Assembly: GCF_900113525.1 (NCBI RefSeq)
Contig: NZ_FOPP01000006.1
Span: 237,287 to 301,286 of the forward strand
DNA length: 64,000 nt
From: Pedobacter insulae
Lineage (GTDB): Bacteria; Bacteroidota; Bacteroidia; Sphingobacteriales; Sphingobacteriaceae
Reading direction: 5' to 3'
The position numbers and the translations under genes are program-made. Under the pieces are notes generated by a model, which was given only the letters and a program-made list of their open reading frames with translations, searched no databases and was not told where the DNA came from. This document shows, piece by piece, positions 9,097 through 17,198 of the stretch (position 1 is its first letter; the number at the start of each line of letters is the position of its first letter).

Positions 9097-10941
9097 ATGA
9101 AAAGAGTTACCATATTAATAATCATCCATTCCTTTTTTGCGAATTTTGCATTTTGCCAATCAACATCGAGTTCAGAAAAAGACAAAATTAATACTGTTTT
9201 GACTGAATTTATGCAGTGTATAGAAACTAAAGATAGCGTTAAGATGTACAACTTGTTTCATAAAGGGCCAGTAACTTGGGTAGGCGTTTACGCGGAAGTT
9301 ACTCAAATTCAAAGACAGAAAAAAGATAGTTCAGCATTAAATTATAAGATTTCTGATTACAAAACATGGTTTAGAAATATAACATCAAAAGTAGAACCCC
9401 GAAGAGAAGATTTTACAAACATTCAAATAATCGAAGATGGCAATATAGCATCTGTTACTTTTGATTATAGTTTTTGGGTAAATGAGAAAAAAGGAAATTG
9501 GGGAAAAGAGTTTTGGCATTTAATTAAAGAGAGTGGAGAATGGAAAATAGCCAGTGTTATTTTTTCCATGGAGCTTGAAATGTATAAACCTGAATTTGAA
9601 ATTACAAATAATGCAAATGTAGAAGCATCTAACTTGGTGAGAAAAATGGCAAACGAACTCCTAAATGTTGCTAAATTACCAGGTTTGTCTATCGCCATTC
9701 GTAAAAAGAACGAGATTATCTTTGCTGAAGGCTTTGGCTATTCTGATACGAAAAGAAAAATACCAATAACATCAAATACGCAATTTCGAGCAGCGTCAAC
9801 TTCTAAGGCTATTGCAGTAACAGGTTTAGCAGTAATGATGCAAGAGGGGGTTATTGATATCGATGCAGAGGTTCAAAAATATGTTCCATCTTATCCTTTT
9901 AAAGAATACCCGATTACCCTGAAACAACTTGCAGGTAATATTTCAGGAATGCCACATTATTTAGGCAGTGACAAACTTGAAAACAGGTTCTATGTGAGTA
10001 CTAAAGATGCATTGACAGTATTTTCGCATCATAAGCTACTTTTTAAACCACAAACAAAATACAGCTATTCCTCCGCAGGATTTGTATTATTATCGGCTGC
10101 AATGGAAGGTGCTTCTGGTATAAATTTTTTAGACTACTTGCAAGACAAAGTTTTTAATCCAATGGGGATGAAAAGCACAGAGCCAGATATGGGAAAATAT
10201 CGAGTGATGCCGAATTTGACTAACTATTACGAGAAAAAAAGTGACAATTATGTCGTTATAAAAAATCCAAGAGACGTGAGCTCTATTTGGGCGGCAGGTG
10301 GATTTGTAACCACACCAACCGATCTAGTAAATATGACAAAAGCATATGCTAACGGTTATTTAACCAATAACACTGTGAAAAAGATGTTTCAAAGCCAGAC
10401 TTTGTTGTCAGGTGAAAAAACAAATGTTGGTATAGGCTGGCGGATAGGTGCTGATATGGAAGAAAGAAATGTAATTGAACATGCTGGTGTTACAGAAGGG
10501 ACAAGGTCGATCATTAGTTATTTCCCTGATGACGATATTGCCATCTCTGTCATAACAAACACTGACTGGGTAAGCTCAATAGAAGAAACAGCCCATATGT
10601 TAGCATTACCTTTTCTTAAAAAGATAAAAAATAGCTCTAAGCTTAGCGGAAATTATCGAATTAAAGCTAAAATTATGCAAAAAGGTAAAGAAACGGAAAT
10701 TAAAGGTAAGCTTGATTTTGAAAAAGGCATCGGCAAAATAACTTTAGCAAACGACATCGTGTATGCTCTTATCCATGTAAGTGAAAACATTTACTCACTC
10801 ATTAGCAATCAAGGTATTTATTATCTAAACATTGAAATAAAGGGAAATAATATAATAGGCGGAAGAGCGACGATGTACAAAACCCCAATGTTGGAAAAAC
10901 CTATAAACATAAAGCCTTTTTTTACTTTTACTAGTGAATAA
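9097..10941 (+). CDS. serine beta-lactamase-like hydrolase with N-terminal NTF2-like domain
   Basis: A 614-residue exported protein with a signal peptide ending near FAFCQ. Residues about 28-165 look like an NTF2/SnoaL-like fold (VLTEFMQCIETKD, then SGEWKIASVIFSMELEMY). Residues about 175-500 are a class C beta-lactamase-like domain with S234-T-S-K237 (catalytic SxxK), Y324-S-S in place of YxN, and HAG at 462-464 in place of KTG. The usual LLTHTSG stretch reads QLAGNISGMPHY. The last 110 residues form a separate beta-rich tail. Family members are peptidases or esterases; real beta-lactam resistance is unlikely. It stands alone on the + strand. Confidence 0.87.
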   Translation: MKRVTILIIIHSFFANFAFCQSTSSSEKDKINTVLTEFMQCIETKDSVKMYNLFHKGPVTWVGVYAEVTQIQRQKKDSSALNYKISDYKTWFRNITSKVEPRREDFTNIQIIEDGNIASVTFDYSFWVNEKKGNWGKEFWHLIKESGEWKIASVIFSMELEMYKPEFEITNNANVEASNLVRKMANELLNVAKLPGLSIAIRKKNEIIFAEGFGYSDTKRKIPITSNTQFRAASTSKAIAVTGLAVMMQEGVIDIDAEVQKYVPSYPFKEYPITLKQLAGNISGMPHYLGSDKLENRFYVSTKDALTVFSHHKLLFKPQTKYSYSSAGFVLLSAAMEGASGINFLDYLQDKVFNPMGMKSTEPDMGKYRVMPNLTNYYEKKSDNYVVIKNPRDVSSIWAAGGFVTTPTDLVNMTKAYANGYLTNNTVKKMFQSQTLLSGEKTNVGIGWRIGADMEERNVIEHAGVTEGTRSIISYFPDDDIAISVITNTDWVSSIEETAHMLALPFLKKIKNSSKLSGNYRIKAKIMQKGKETEIKGKLDFEKGIGKITLANDIVYALIHVSENIYSLISNQGIYYLNIEIKGNNIIGGRATMYKTPMLEKPINIKPFFTFTSE

Positions 10942-11168
10942 AAATCTTTGACACATACAACCAGTTTGTTCAAAATACAATTTTAGAAAAAGGCGAAGAT
11001 GATTTCCTAAACTCACATAATAATGCCAATAAAGGAGTTGGTCTTTTTCGTTCAAAGGACAAAACCTTCTGCAATTGGGGTGCAACCTATTTGGAAAATA
11101 TTAGGAAAAAAACCATATTAGTAGATAATTGTGCTCGACGTATTTGTATGTTCAGATTTAAGCGTTGA
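10938..11168 (+). pseudogene. remnant reading frame without start codon
   Basis: The frame stays open for 76 codons after the serine hydrolase and ends at TGA 11166-11168. It reads FDTYNQFVQNTILEKGEDD, then NKGVGLFRSKDKTFCNWG and a basic end. It has protein-like composition but no start codon in the right place; the only Met is near its end. I take it for the C-terminal remnant of a lost gene. A faint likeness to the end of DUF4249-type lipoproteins was noticed and is not reliable. Confidence 0.4.
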
Positions 11169-11189
11169 CAATCTTTAATGCAATTATCC

Positions 11190-11777
11190 ATGAAACAAAT
11201 AGCGGCAATGTTCCTTTTTTTACTGTTTTTGGGAGTTTGTAAAGGGCAAACAAAAACAGTGGACTACTCAACCACAATTAAAGAGCAAGCAGGAATAATG
11301 GGACATCTTTTACTTAAAAAGGATTTTAATTCATTTTGTAGATACACATATCCCAGTATTATCGACATGATGGGGGGAAAGCAGAAAATGGTTGAAATAA
11401 TGGAAAAGGGGTCAATAGCTATGCAATCAGAAGGGACGACATTCGTTGACGTAACCTTTGGAGACCCGTCCAAAATAATTGCTGTCGGAAATGAGCTTCA
11501 ATTTACAGTACCACAGACAATTGAAATGAAAGTTCCAAATGGAAGGTTGACAACCCAATCAACACTCATAGCAATTTCAATTAATAAGGGTAAAAACTGG
11601 TATTTCGTAGACACTTCTGGCAAAGATATTTCGTCGATGAAAAAAGTATTGCCCAACCTAAGTGGAGATTTAAAGATTCCTAAAATGACACAGCCAATAT
11701 TTTACCCGGACAAAAAACGAAAACCTAATATGGGGTGCCATTTTAATCTTTTAGTAAACTTCATGCAGAACTTATGA
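11190..11777 (+). CDS. secreted protein of unknown function
   Basis: A 195-residue protein with a clear signal peptide (MKQIAAMFLFLLFLGVCKGQ), starting at ATG 11190; ATG 11178 would only add four residues. The mature part has a helical start (EQAGIMGHLLLKKDFNSF) and then a beta-rich region with VDVTFGDPSKIIAVGNELQ and GKNWYFVDTSGKD. This pattern recalls NTF2-like or DUF-type periplasmic proteins that end in a short tryptophan strand. The last 20 residues (MGCHFNLLVNFMQNL) look unlike the rest, so the 3' end may be a read-through after a deletion. Confidence 0.6.
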   Translation: MKQIAAMFLFLLFLGVCKGQTKTVDYSTTIKEQAGIMGHLLLKKDFNSFCRYTYPSIIDMMGGKQKMVEIMEKGSIAMQSEGTTFVDVTFGDPSKIIAVGNELQFTVPQTIEMKVPNGRLTTQSTLIAISINKGKNWYFVDTSGKDISSMKKVLPNLSGDLKIPKMTQPIFYPDKKRKPNMGCHFNLLVNFMQNL

Positions 11778-11817
11778 AAACAGTAAATGAAAATTTGAAA
11801 GATACTTAAGCGTTAAT

Positions 11818-12282
11818 ATGTATGAATTAAAGCAATATCAATTCGTTAAAGAGTCCAGAGATATTCTTTTTGAATATTGTAAAACAATTGCGCCGCAAGA
11901 CTTTGTGAATGAAAATTCGTCTTTTGGTAGAGGTGGTAGCTTGAGGAATTTACTGGTCCATATTGCAAATACCTATGAATTTTGGATCGCAAACACCGCT
12001 TTAAAAAAAAATGTCATGTATGCTGAATATGGGGCAAATGAAAATATTCTAGATATTATTGAATTATTTAAACATGTAGATAATTTTATGTCCGAATTTC
12101 TAGAAACAATAGAAACACCGAACAGTGAAATCGAGTGTAAAATTAATGGAATGAAAAAAATGGTAGAGCCTTTCAAGCTTTTTTCACATGTTATTACACA
12201 TGAATACCATCATAAAGGACAAATTTTATCCCTAAGTAGACATCTTGGATATATTCCTGTCGATACGGATATAATGAGATAA
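11818..12282 (+). CDS. DinB-family protein
   Basis: A 154-residue four-helix-bundle protein of the DinB/YfiT superfamily. The metal triad is visible as H48 (LLVHIANTYEFW) and H128 with H132 (ITHEYHHKGQI), the typical HxxxH near the C-terminus. The N-terminal helix and GGSLRNLLVH fit the family. Members are metal-dependent enzymes, often thiol transferases, and this one has no assigned substrate. Start ATG 11818 follows a short gap after the secreted-protein gene. Confidence 0.87.
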   Translation: MYELKQYQFVKESRDILFEYCKTIAPQDFVNENSSFGRGGSLRNLLVHIANTYEFWIANTALKKNVMYAEYGANENILDIIELFKHVDNFMSEFLETIETPNSEIECKINGMKKMVEPFKLFSHVITHEYHHKGQILSLSRHLGYIPVDTDIMR

Positions 12283-12310
12283 AAGCTTAAAATGAATTAA
12301 ACAAAAACAA

Positions 12311-12550
12311 ATGGACTACAAAAAATTAAGTGACGAAGAACTACTAAGCGAACATAAAAAAGTAAAAACTAATGATTTAATCAATGCAACTTTAATTGGC
12401 ACATTTGTAGGGATCGCTTGCTACAGTACCATAAAACATGGTGCGGGATTCTTTACATTTTTCCCGCTATTCTTCGTATTTATCTTTTTAAAAAGGAAGA
12501 AAGACAATAAAGAACTTGAAAATGAATTAAAATCTCGAAATTTGAAATAA
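12311..12550 (+). CDS. small two-helix membrane protein
   Basis: A 79-residue protein with a charged start (MDYKKLSDEELLSEHKKVKT), two membrane helices (INATLIGTFVGIACY and GFFTFFPLFFVFIFL) and a lysine-rich end (KRKKDNKELENELKSRN). The layout has both ends in the cytoplasm. I do not know a function; similar little proteins are scattered in Bacteroidota genomes. It lies 20 bp before a RibD-like gene, so they may be transcribed together. Confidence 0.65.
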   Translation: MDYKKLSDEELLSEHKKVKTNDLINATLIGTFVGIACYSTIKHGAGFFTFFPLFFVFIFLKRKKDNKELENELKSRNLK

Positions 12551-12569
12551 ACACTGTAAATAGCATCCT

Positions 12570-13142
12570 ATGAGGAAAATAATATCATTTATGCACCTAT
12601 CGCTCGACGGTTTTGTTGCGGGGCCAAATGGAGAAATGGATTGGATTAAAGTTGATCAAGAAATTTTTGATTATGTGGGCACACGAATCAACAAAGGCAA
12701 CACAGCATTATATGGACGCATAACTTATGAGATGATGGAAAGTTACTGGCCAACCGCAGCCGACAGTCCAACAGCTACCAAACATGACATCGAACACTCA
12801 AAATGGTACGCCCAAGTTCACAAAGTTGTTTTGTCAAAAACGTTGAAAGAAACAGCGTTAACTAATACAAAAATCATCAGCGATAACCTTTCAAATGAAA
12901 TAAATGAGTTAAAGCAAACTGAAGGCGGAGATATTTTATTATTCGGCAGCCCAATAGCCACACACTCACTTATTCAACAAAACCTAATTGATGGTTACTG
13001 GCTGTTTGTTAATCCAGTTATTCTTGGGCAAGGAATTCCACTATTTAAAGACATCAAAGATAAAACAAAGCTTACCTTATTAAATACACATCAATTCTCT
13101 TGTGGAGTAACTGAATTGGATTATATAGTAAACAAGCAATAG
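12570..13142 (+). CDS. dihydrofolate reductase-family protein (RibD C-terminal domain)
   Basis: A 190-residue single-domain protein. The start MRKIISFMHLSLDGFVAGP is the classical beginning of the YwjB/YyaP branch of the DHFR/RibD_C superfamily. Later parts fit too: GNTALYGRITYEMMESYWP, GGDILLFGSPIATHSL and NPVILGQGIPLF. Such proteins bind NADPH and reduce unknown small molecules; this branch is not a folate enzyme for certain. A stub (14303) and another complete paralogue (14570) lie close by. Confidence 0.87.
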   Translation: MRKIISFMHLSLDGFVAGPNGEMDWIKVDQEIFDYVGTRINKGNTALYGRITYEMMESYWPTAADSPTATKHDIEHSKWYAQVHKVVLSKTLKETALTNTKIISDNLSNEINELKQTEGGDILLFGSPIATHSLIQQNLIDGYWLFVNPVILGQGIPLFKDIKDKTKLTLLNTHQFSCGVTELDYIVNKQ

Positions 13143-13283
13143 CAGCGTTTACTAAGGGGATGATCTGGAATGTTAGCTTTAAGTAATAACGATAATTGAA
13201 GCAAAAAAATGAAATGAGGATTTGATTTCATTGTCTCAGTAATGGTTGAGAAAAAGACCCTGCAGTTTATAAAGATTTAGAAA

Positions 13284-13625
13284 ATGATAAAGAACAGCAA
13301 TTTTAAACGTCTTTTAGGTGTTTGGACCACCTCAGGCAGTATTAAATCGGAACATGGAAACCTAAATCTAACAGGTATTGACAGTTACGAATTAACACTT
13401 GATGGACATTTTATTTTGCATAAGGCAGATGTGAAAATGGGGGTCGAAAGCAGCCAAACCTTTGAAATGATCAAATTAGATAGCGCATTAGACAAGGCTA
13501 ATATGCAATACTTCAATTCAAAGGGTGAAAATGGTAAGATGATAAGTTCAATCACTGACAATAATTTCAATATTGAGGGAAATGGCTTAAAGTTTAGCGG
13601 AAAATCCTTATTGAGCGTTCTATAA
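13284..13625 (+). CDS. probably 3'-truncated small protein (DUF1579-like)
   Basis: A 113-residue protein starting MIKNSNFKRLLGVWTTSG, with SYELTLDGHFILHKADVKMG and MQYFNSKGENGKM. This is the start of a lipocalin-like family of about 150 residues (resembling DUF1579) whose members end in a W-rich strand. Here the frame ends early at GLKFSGKSLLSVL and its TAA overlaps the ATG of the next gene by one base. I infer that a deletion joined it to the YdeI gene. It may be non-functional. Confidence 0.55.
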   Translation: MIKNSNFKRLLGVWTTSGSIKSEHGNLNLTGIDSYELTLDGHFILHKADVKMGVESSQTFEMIKLDSALDKANMQYFNSKGENGKMISSITDNNFNIEGNGLKFSGKSLLSVL

Positions 13626-14206
13626 TGCAAAAGCAAGACGTAGAAATATTTTATCCGGAAAGCGTTTCGGCATGGCGAAAATGGTTAGCAAAAAACCACC
13701 TTTCTAAACAGGCTGTATGGGTAGTTTTTTACAAAAAAGCAGCAGAGAAAGCGTCTATCACCTGGAGCGAATCCGTAGATGTTGCCCTTTGTTTTGGTTG
13801 GATAGACAGTAAGAAAATCAAAATAGACGAACAAAAATCACATCAGTTTTTTAGTAAACGAAAACCAAACAGCACGTGGTCTAAAATAAACAAAACCAAA
13901 GTAGAGCAGTTGATAGCCGATGGACTTATGGCAGACGCCGGTTTTAAAACTATTGAAGTCGCCAAACAAAATGGTTCGTGGAATATTTTAGATAGTGTGG
14001 AAGACTTAGTTATCCCCGCAGATCTTGAATTAGCGTTTAACGATAATTCAAGGGCAAAAGATTTTTTTTTGCAGCTAAGCAAATCCAGTAAGAAAGCTAT
14101 TTTACAGTGGCTTGTTCTCGCTAAACGGCCAGAAACACGGATAAAACGCATAGCGGAAGTGATAGAACTCGCAAATCAACAAAAAAAACCAAAACATATA
14201 ACATAA
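13625..14206 (+). CDS. YdeI/OmpD-associated family protein
   Basis: A 193-residue protein of the YdeI family. Typical stretches are WRKWLAKNHLSKQAVWVVFYKK, too long to be chance, then ALCFGWIDSKK, the basic HQFFSKRKPNSTWSKINK and the C-terminal LVLAKRPETRIKRIAEV. Members bear a YdhG-like fold; in Bacillus the namesake links to antimicrobial-peptide resistance, and a precise activity is unknown. The start overlaps the stop of the preceding truncated gene by one base (TAATG). Confidence 0.85.
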   Translation: MQKQDVEIFYPESVSAWRKWLAKNHLSKQAVWVVFYKKAAEKASITWSESVDVALCFGWIDSKKIKIDEQKSHQFFSKRKPNSTWSKINKTKVEQLIADGLMADAGFKTIEVAKQNGSWNILDSVEDLVIPADLELAFNDNSRAKDFFLQLSKSSKKAILQWLVLAKRPETRIKRIAEVIELANQQKKPKHIT

Positions 14207-14302
14207 AGGATAAAGTTATTTCTCCCGGCTTAAAAAAACTTTTCTAACGATATTCGTATTTAAACCAGGTGTCTTAGAAAATTTCTAAATCAAACGATCA
14301 AG

Positions 14303-14407
14303 AGAAAAATAATCGCATTAACAATGACTTCCTTAGATGGAACGATGCAGGCTCCAGGTAGCCCAGATGAAGACCCCTCTGGAGATTTTGATATGGTGGG
14401 TGGCTAA
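14303..14407 (+). pseudogene. N-terminal stub of a RibD-like reductase gene
   Basis: The + frame reads RKIIALTMTSLDGTMQAPG, then PDEDPSGDFDMVGG and a TAA stop. The text LDGTMQAPGSPDED is the standard start of dihydrofolate reductase-family proteins such as those at 12570 and 14570. Only about 34 codons are left, and the following DNA does not continue the family in any frame. There is no ATG before RKII, so even the start is lost. I call it a decayed third paralogue. Confidence 0.7.
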
Positions 14408-14569
14408 CGCTCTACCAGCGAACCAACTCCGGTAGAGAGCTGGCGATGTGGAAACTGGCACAATTGGTGCATAAAAAGATAGCAAGTAACGGATTTTATG
14501 GCAATAAAACCAGTCGACATTTGTATCTTAAAATTTGATATAATGAACGAAATTAAACACGACTAACTT
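14408..14569. other. interval without a gene, one inverted repeat
   Basis: No gene was seen between the stub and the next reductase gene. An inverted repeat CTCTACC (14410-14416) / GGTAGAG (14431-14437) with a 14-base loop lies in a small GC-rich patch. It is not followed by a T-run. It slightly recalls a tRNA D-arm, but no tRNA can be folded around it. Confidence 0.35.
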
Positions 14570-15142
14570 ATGGCGAAAATAATTTTAAGCATCTCTATGT
14601 CCTTAGATGGATTCACGGCTGGGCACAGCATTTCAGAAGATACTCCCCTTGGAGAAAACGGAGAATTACTTCATAAATGGCTATTCAGCGATAGCACCGA
14701 TACCGACAAACGAATTGTTTCCGAACGCTTTGAAAACACTGGTGCCGTTATACTTGGAAGTAGAACATATAATACTGCAATTAGGAAAGCTTGGGATGGA
14801 AAATCCCCCTTTCCATTTCCGGCTTTTGTGTTGGTGAATGCAGCCCCAATAATGGAAGTAGCAGGATTTACTTTTGTTAAAGAAGGAATTACAAACGCGC
14901 TACACAAAGCAAAAACTGCGGCAAATAGTAAAAATATTTTAGTGATGGGTGGTGCAAATGTTGCCCAACAATTTCTTTCGCAAAATTTGCTCGATGAAAT
15001 ACATATTCAGATAGCGCCTGTGTTGTTGGGCAAGGGAGCATCGCTCTTTGGAACGTTGGCGGCACCACCACCTAATTTAATAAAATTCAATGCAATAGAA
15101 ACAAAAGGCGCAACACATCTTTTTTTTAAAGTAAAAAAATAA
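14570..15142 (+). CDS. dihydrofolate reductase-family protein (RibD C-terminal domain)
   Basis: A 190-residue paralogue of the protein at 12570. It begins MAKIILSISMSLDGFTAG and contains GAVILGSRTYNTAI, then KNILVMGGANVAQQFLSQ and IQIAPVLLGKGASLFG, all matching the RibD_C/DHFR-like fold with its NADPH-binding GGA turn. The sequence is quite diverged from the 12570 copy, so these are unlikely to be a recent tandem duplicate. The substrate is unknown. Start ATG 14570 fits the family. Confidence 0.88.
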   Translation: MAKIILSISMSLDGFTAGHSISEDTPLGENGELLHKWLFSDSTDTDKRIVSERFENTGAVILGSRTYNTAIRKAWDGKSPFPFPAFVLVNAAPIMEVAGFTFVKEGITNALHKAKTAANSKNILVMGGANVAQQFLSQNLLDEIHIQIAPVLLGKGASLFGTLAAPPPNLIKFNAIETKGATHLFFKVKK

Positions 15143-15231
15143 ATTTAGACAGCTGACCTTTTAAAATATTATCGAGAAAAGTATGAAGATGAATTGTAAA
15201 TTTATATTACCAACTAAATAAATTTAAAATC

Positions 15232-15618
15232 ATGAACGAAACTCAAAAATCTTTGTCAACATGGATACTGATCGTATCTGGACTTTTTGCACTACTTGAA
15301 GTTATGGTAAGCATTGCTTTATGTATCGAACCAGAGTCGGTTGTAGCAACGGTTGACCTTAGCGCAAAGGGAGTTGAATACGTTATTCGTATGTGGGCTG
15401 CCCGACAATTTGCGTTAGGTTTTATTTTTGCCTTTGCAACCTATAAAAAATCAATCGCCATGCTAACCACTGCGTATGTTTTCTTTTTGGTGATGTTTGT
15501 GGGTGATCTAATAATAGGAATCTTCCAAAAAGAAAATTCACTTATCATAAGCGCCATAGTAATGTGTATTGTTTCATCGGCAATGCTATATTTATTAAAT
15601 AAAAGAAAACAAACTTAA
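15232..15618 (+). CDS. four-helix membrane protein of unknown function
   Basis: A 128-residue protein with four membrane helices: [20 protein letters not shown], a second around [16 protein letters not shown], a third [16 protein letters not shown] and a fourth [15 protein letters not shown]. Between helices 1 and 2 lies a periplasmic-type loop with [15 protein letters not shown]. It ends in a basic tail. It resembles DoxX- or DUF4267-like small membrane proteins, without a clear signature. It is two bases before the DUF2200 gene, so the two are probably one operon. Confidence 0.65.
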   Translation: MNETQKSLSTWILIVSGLFALLEVMVSIALCIEPESVVATVDLSAKGVEYVIRMWAARQFALGFIFAFATYKKSIAMLTTAYVFFLVMFVGDLIIGIFQKENSLIISAIVMCIVSSAMLYLLNKRKQT

Positions 15619-15620
15619 TT

Positions 15621-15986
15621 ATGAAAGTCACGGACGAACACAACCAACGGATCGCGAAGATGACATTCGCCTCGGTATATCCGCATTATGTGACCAAGGT
15701 GGAGCGGAAAGGCAGAACGATAGCTGAGTTACATCAAGTCATTGAGTGGTTAACTGGCTATGACGAAAAAAAACTGCAAGAACTTATTGACAAAAAGGTA
15801 ACCTTTGAAACTTTTTTTCAGCAGGCTTCACTAAACCCCAATGCACATCTCATCACAGGCCTAATTTGCGGCTATCGAATAGAAGATATCGAGAATCCTT
15901 TAACAAAACAGGCTCGATATTTAGATAAGATCATAGATGAGTTAGCCAAAGGGCGTAAGATGGAAAAGATTTTACGAAAAGCCTAG
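15621..15986 (+). CDS. DUF2200 family protein
   Basis: A 121-residue cytoplasmic protein. It starts [20 protein letters not shown], then has [13 protein letters not shown], the segment [15 protein letters not shown] and [19 protein letters not shown], followed by [21 protein letters not shown] recognise this as the DUF2200 family, which has a small helical fold and no assigned activity. The full usual length is present. It starts two bases after the upstream membrane-protein gene. Confidence 0.85.
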   Translation: MKVTDEHNQRIAKMTFASVYPHYVTKVERKGRTIAELHQVIEWLTGYDEKKLQELIDKKVTFETFFQQASLNPNAHLITGLICGYRIEDIENPLTKQARYLDKIIDELAKGRKMEKILRKA

Positions 15987-16241
15987 CATTGCTGATGGGG
16001 CTTAAAGTAATCTTCCTATCAATGAGCGGAGTTAGGGTTTACTTTTCATTGGAAACAGCGAATAGGATGAATTTATGGTTTTTGACTATTGTAGCAGCTT
16101 GGAGGCTTGGATCATAATATTTCTTAAAGCATTTTACAGGCTTAGCTGTTTGGAACATTGTCATCTATACCGCTATTAATATCCTATGCGGTTGGGATCT
16201 ACGACAGTAGAAAAACTGAAAGATTAAAGGATTAGTATAAC
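15987..16241. other. interval with likely remains of a membrane-protein gene
   Basis: No intact gene is present. On the + strand one frame reads GLAVWNIVIYTAINILCGW and then stops, while another overlapping frame reads SYAVGIYDSRKTERLKD and stops at 16235. Both look like real protein text, the second like the C-terminal tail of a membrane protein. This suggests a gene broken by frameshifts, now too short to name. Confidence 0.35.
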
Positions 16242-17063
16242 ATGCGCATATCAAGACGGAAATTTATTCAATCTGGACTATTATTAACAAGCGGCTTAGT
16301 CTTAACTAATGGTTTTTGGATTGAAAAATTTTTTATTGAAACGAAAGAATTTTATGTAGCTTCAGCTACAAAAGAATCTAAGAACATACGGGTTGTTCAA
16401 ATATCGGACATGCATCTCCAATCTTTAAATTATCAGTTAACTCAATTAACAAAAAAGCTAAATACGCTAAAGCCCGACTTGATTCTAATCACTGGAGATG
16501 CAATAGACAAGGCAACAAATATTCCAGTGCTCAATGATTTTCTAAAATTGATTGATCATGAGATCAAAAAAGTAGCCATTTTGGGTAATTGGGAGTACTG
16601 GGGGCAAGTGGATTTAACTGAATTAACTAAAATATATAAAGTTAATAACTGCGAATTACTGATCAATCAAACTGCTCAATATACTTTTAGGAACAAAACA
16701 ATTTCTATTACCGGGATTGATGACTTTTTAGGTGGCAACGCTGATATTCATACCGCTGTCGGAAATTATCAAGCTAGCGATCATCATATCATTCTAAATC
16801 ATTGTCCACAATATTGTAATCAAATCTCTACCCAAATTGATAAAAATATCCCTGTAGATTTTATACTTGCCGGCCATACGCATGGGGGACAAATTAATTT
16901 ATTCGGTTATGCCCCTTTTTTACCACAAGGCAGTGGAAATTATGTAAAGGGATGGTATAATGAAGGTATCCACAAAGTGTATGTCTCCAAAGGAATTGGA
17001 ACGAGTATCTTGCCCATAAGATTCGGCGCAAGGGCAGAAATAGCAATTTTTAATCTCTCATAA
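16242..17063 (+). CDS. metallophosphoesterase, YkuE/YaeI type, membrane-anchored or Tat-exported
   Basis: A 273-residue calcineurin-like phosphoesterase. The N-terminus has SRRKFIQSGLLLTSGLVL, a twin-arginine signal or anchor. Metal motifs in order are D56-M-H58, G85-D86, GNWE at 115-118, H187 (LNHCPQ) and GHTHGG at 211-216. The third motif is normally GNHE, so the His that helps bind metal and phosphate is Trp here. The family includes UDP-2,3-diacylglucosamine and other phospholipid phosphodiesterases; the true substrate is unknown. It is the last intact + strand gene of the accessory block. Confidence 0.87.
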   Translation: MRISRRKFIQSGLLLTSGLVLTNGFWIEKFFIETKEFYVASATKESKNIRVVQISDMHLQSLNYQLTQLTKKLNTLKPDLILITGDAIDKATNIPVLNDFLKLIDHEIKKVAILGNWEYWGQVDLTELTKIYKVNNCELLINQTAQYTFRNKTISITGIDDFLGGNADIHTAVGNYQASDHHIILNHCPQYCNQISTQIDKNIPVDFILAGHTHGGQINLFGYAPFLPQGSGNYVKGWYNEGIHKVYVSKGIGTSILPIRFGARAEIAIFNLS

Positions 17064-17198
17064 GCTAAATCATACAACCAAATGACGACACGAAATCTCT
17101 GCAAAGACAATTCTTTTAAATGAGGGTGAAGTTTCTAAACGAAAAACGTGGCTAACTGACTTGGAAATTAAATTTTCCTTATTAAAATGAAAGGACTA

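Noticed and set aside
9097..10941. Beta-lactam resistance gene
   Set aside because: The second and third active-site motifs are altered and an unrelated domain is fused in front; serine hydrolases of this kind are usually not resistance enzymes.
14410..14437. Possible tRNA fragment
   Set aside because: The GGTAGAG/CTCTACC pair recalls a D-arm, but no acceptor stem, anticodon arm or T-arm can be placed around it.
5934..17063. Possible integron cassette array
   Set aside because: The single-direction small genes suggested it, but no integrase and no repeated attC-like site between genes could be found.
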